A stretch of 64,000 bases of DNA from Paguma larvata. Taxonomy: Eukaryota > Chordata > Mammalia > Carnivora > Viverridae. Made by a program: the position numbers and the translations under genes. Of this stretch, positions 63,468-64,000 are shown one piece after another. The stretch covers positions 66,189,312-66,253,311 of the forward strand of contig CM057826.1 in the NCBI GenBank assembly GCA_030068075.1, written 5' to 3'. The number at the start of each line of letters is the position of its first letter. The first letter of the stretch is position 1. The notes beneath the pieces were generated by a model. That model saw only the letters and a list, made by a program, of their open reading frames with translations, was not told the origin of the DNA and did no database searches.

Positions 63468-64000
63468 TGCCCTCCCTTCCTCCCTCCAAGGTCTACCAGC
63501 TACCTCAGTCAACTGCCTGTCTTCATGTCCATCCACATATGCTGAACAACTTTCGATCAGATTTCAGACAACTCACTTTCTACCACTTTGCACTAACTCA
63601 CAACATGTACCCTTGCCGACACCCGTGTCCACAAGCAAACTTTAGGACTTCTATTGTAGCATTTATGTATTTCTTAATCATCTAACATACCTAAAACTCT
63701 CTCATCTTTATCAGGTTCCCATCTTTTGTGTGTGCATGTCGCTGACATAAAGTTTTTGAGTGATATGCCTATCAAAAAAAGTCTGAGGGATAATGATGGA
63801 AAACTAATTCTCTCCAAATTATCTTTAAATGTTTGTGTCAATTTCCATCAAAATCCTTTTCTTTTTTGTTTTTTGGTAGGGTAGGAAGAATTTAATTATT
63901 AATTCTAAAGATCTTTGGGAAAATTACATGGTCAATAAAAGAACTTTTCAGTCGAGAAAGACAAGAGGAGATTTTAAACTGTCAATGAAGCATAGCATAA

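Larger units (their letters stand above)
47263..64000 (-). other. MAN2A1 intron upstream of exon a
   Basis: 16.7 kb without a convincing exon. The expected upstream exon (the segment before [10 protein letters not shown]) was not found. It is rich in SINE copies, L1 and L2 ends. 58200-60500 and 63000-64000 show no feature beyond microsatellites. Confidence 0.75.

Overview
The window is mammalian nuclear DNA, almost certainly from a cat (Felidae). It is AT-rich, has spliced vertebrate exons with GT-AG junctions, and carries about fifteen copies of the carnivore tRNA-Lys-derived SINE (CanSINE). Their head reads GGGCGCCTGGGTGGCTCAG or close to it, and their body has a (CT)n stretch, an AATAAATAAA signal and an A-tail, as in the felid SINEC_Fc subfamily. 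There are no bacterial-type operons, tRNA or rRNA genes, or CRISPR arrays, and no intact mobile-element genes.

One gene is recognisable: an internal part of MAN2A1 (Golgi alpha-mannosidase II, glycoside hydrolase family 38) on the minus strand. Eight consecutive coding exons lie between 47262 and 20096. In transcript order they are 47135-47262, 42847-43020, 39902-40088, 35174-35351, 29148-29350, 26196-26378, 21403-21517 and 20096-20163. They total 1236 nt, keep one open frame through matching splice phases, and encode about 412 residues (roughly residues 235-650 of a protein of about 1,144). This stretch holds the zinc-binding nucleophile Asp, the acid/base Asp, the four cysteines and Pro-Trp of the N-acetylglucosamine anchor site, and the zinc-binding HHD motif. 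The cytoplasmic tail, membrane anchor and first zinc motif (upstream exons) should lie beyond 64000. The C-terminal exons should lie below position 1.

Layout: 1-20095 is a long downstream intron with an old L1 piece, a MaLR-type LTR, a 90-bp tandem duplication, MIR/L2 relics and three SINE copies. 20096-47262 is the exon-bearing core; its introns hold L1 pieces, SINEs, microsatellites, a retrocopy-like segment near 25 kb and a local duplication at 33.6/35.4 kb. 47263-64000 is upstream intron rich in SINE, L1 and L2 insertions, with no convincing exon.

The most interesting structural feature is a direct duplication of about 216 bp. It includes the 3' splice site and first ~15 coding bases of the exon at 35174-35351. 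The second copy, at 33561-34148 in the following intron, was later split by a SINE and by a 5'-truncated L1, so the exon-side copy preserves both empty insertion sites. I found no convincing sign of a wholly new biological system here.
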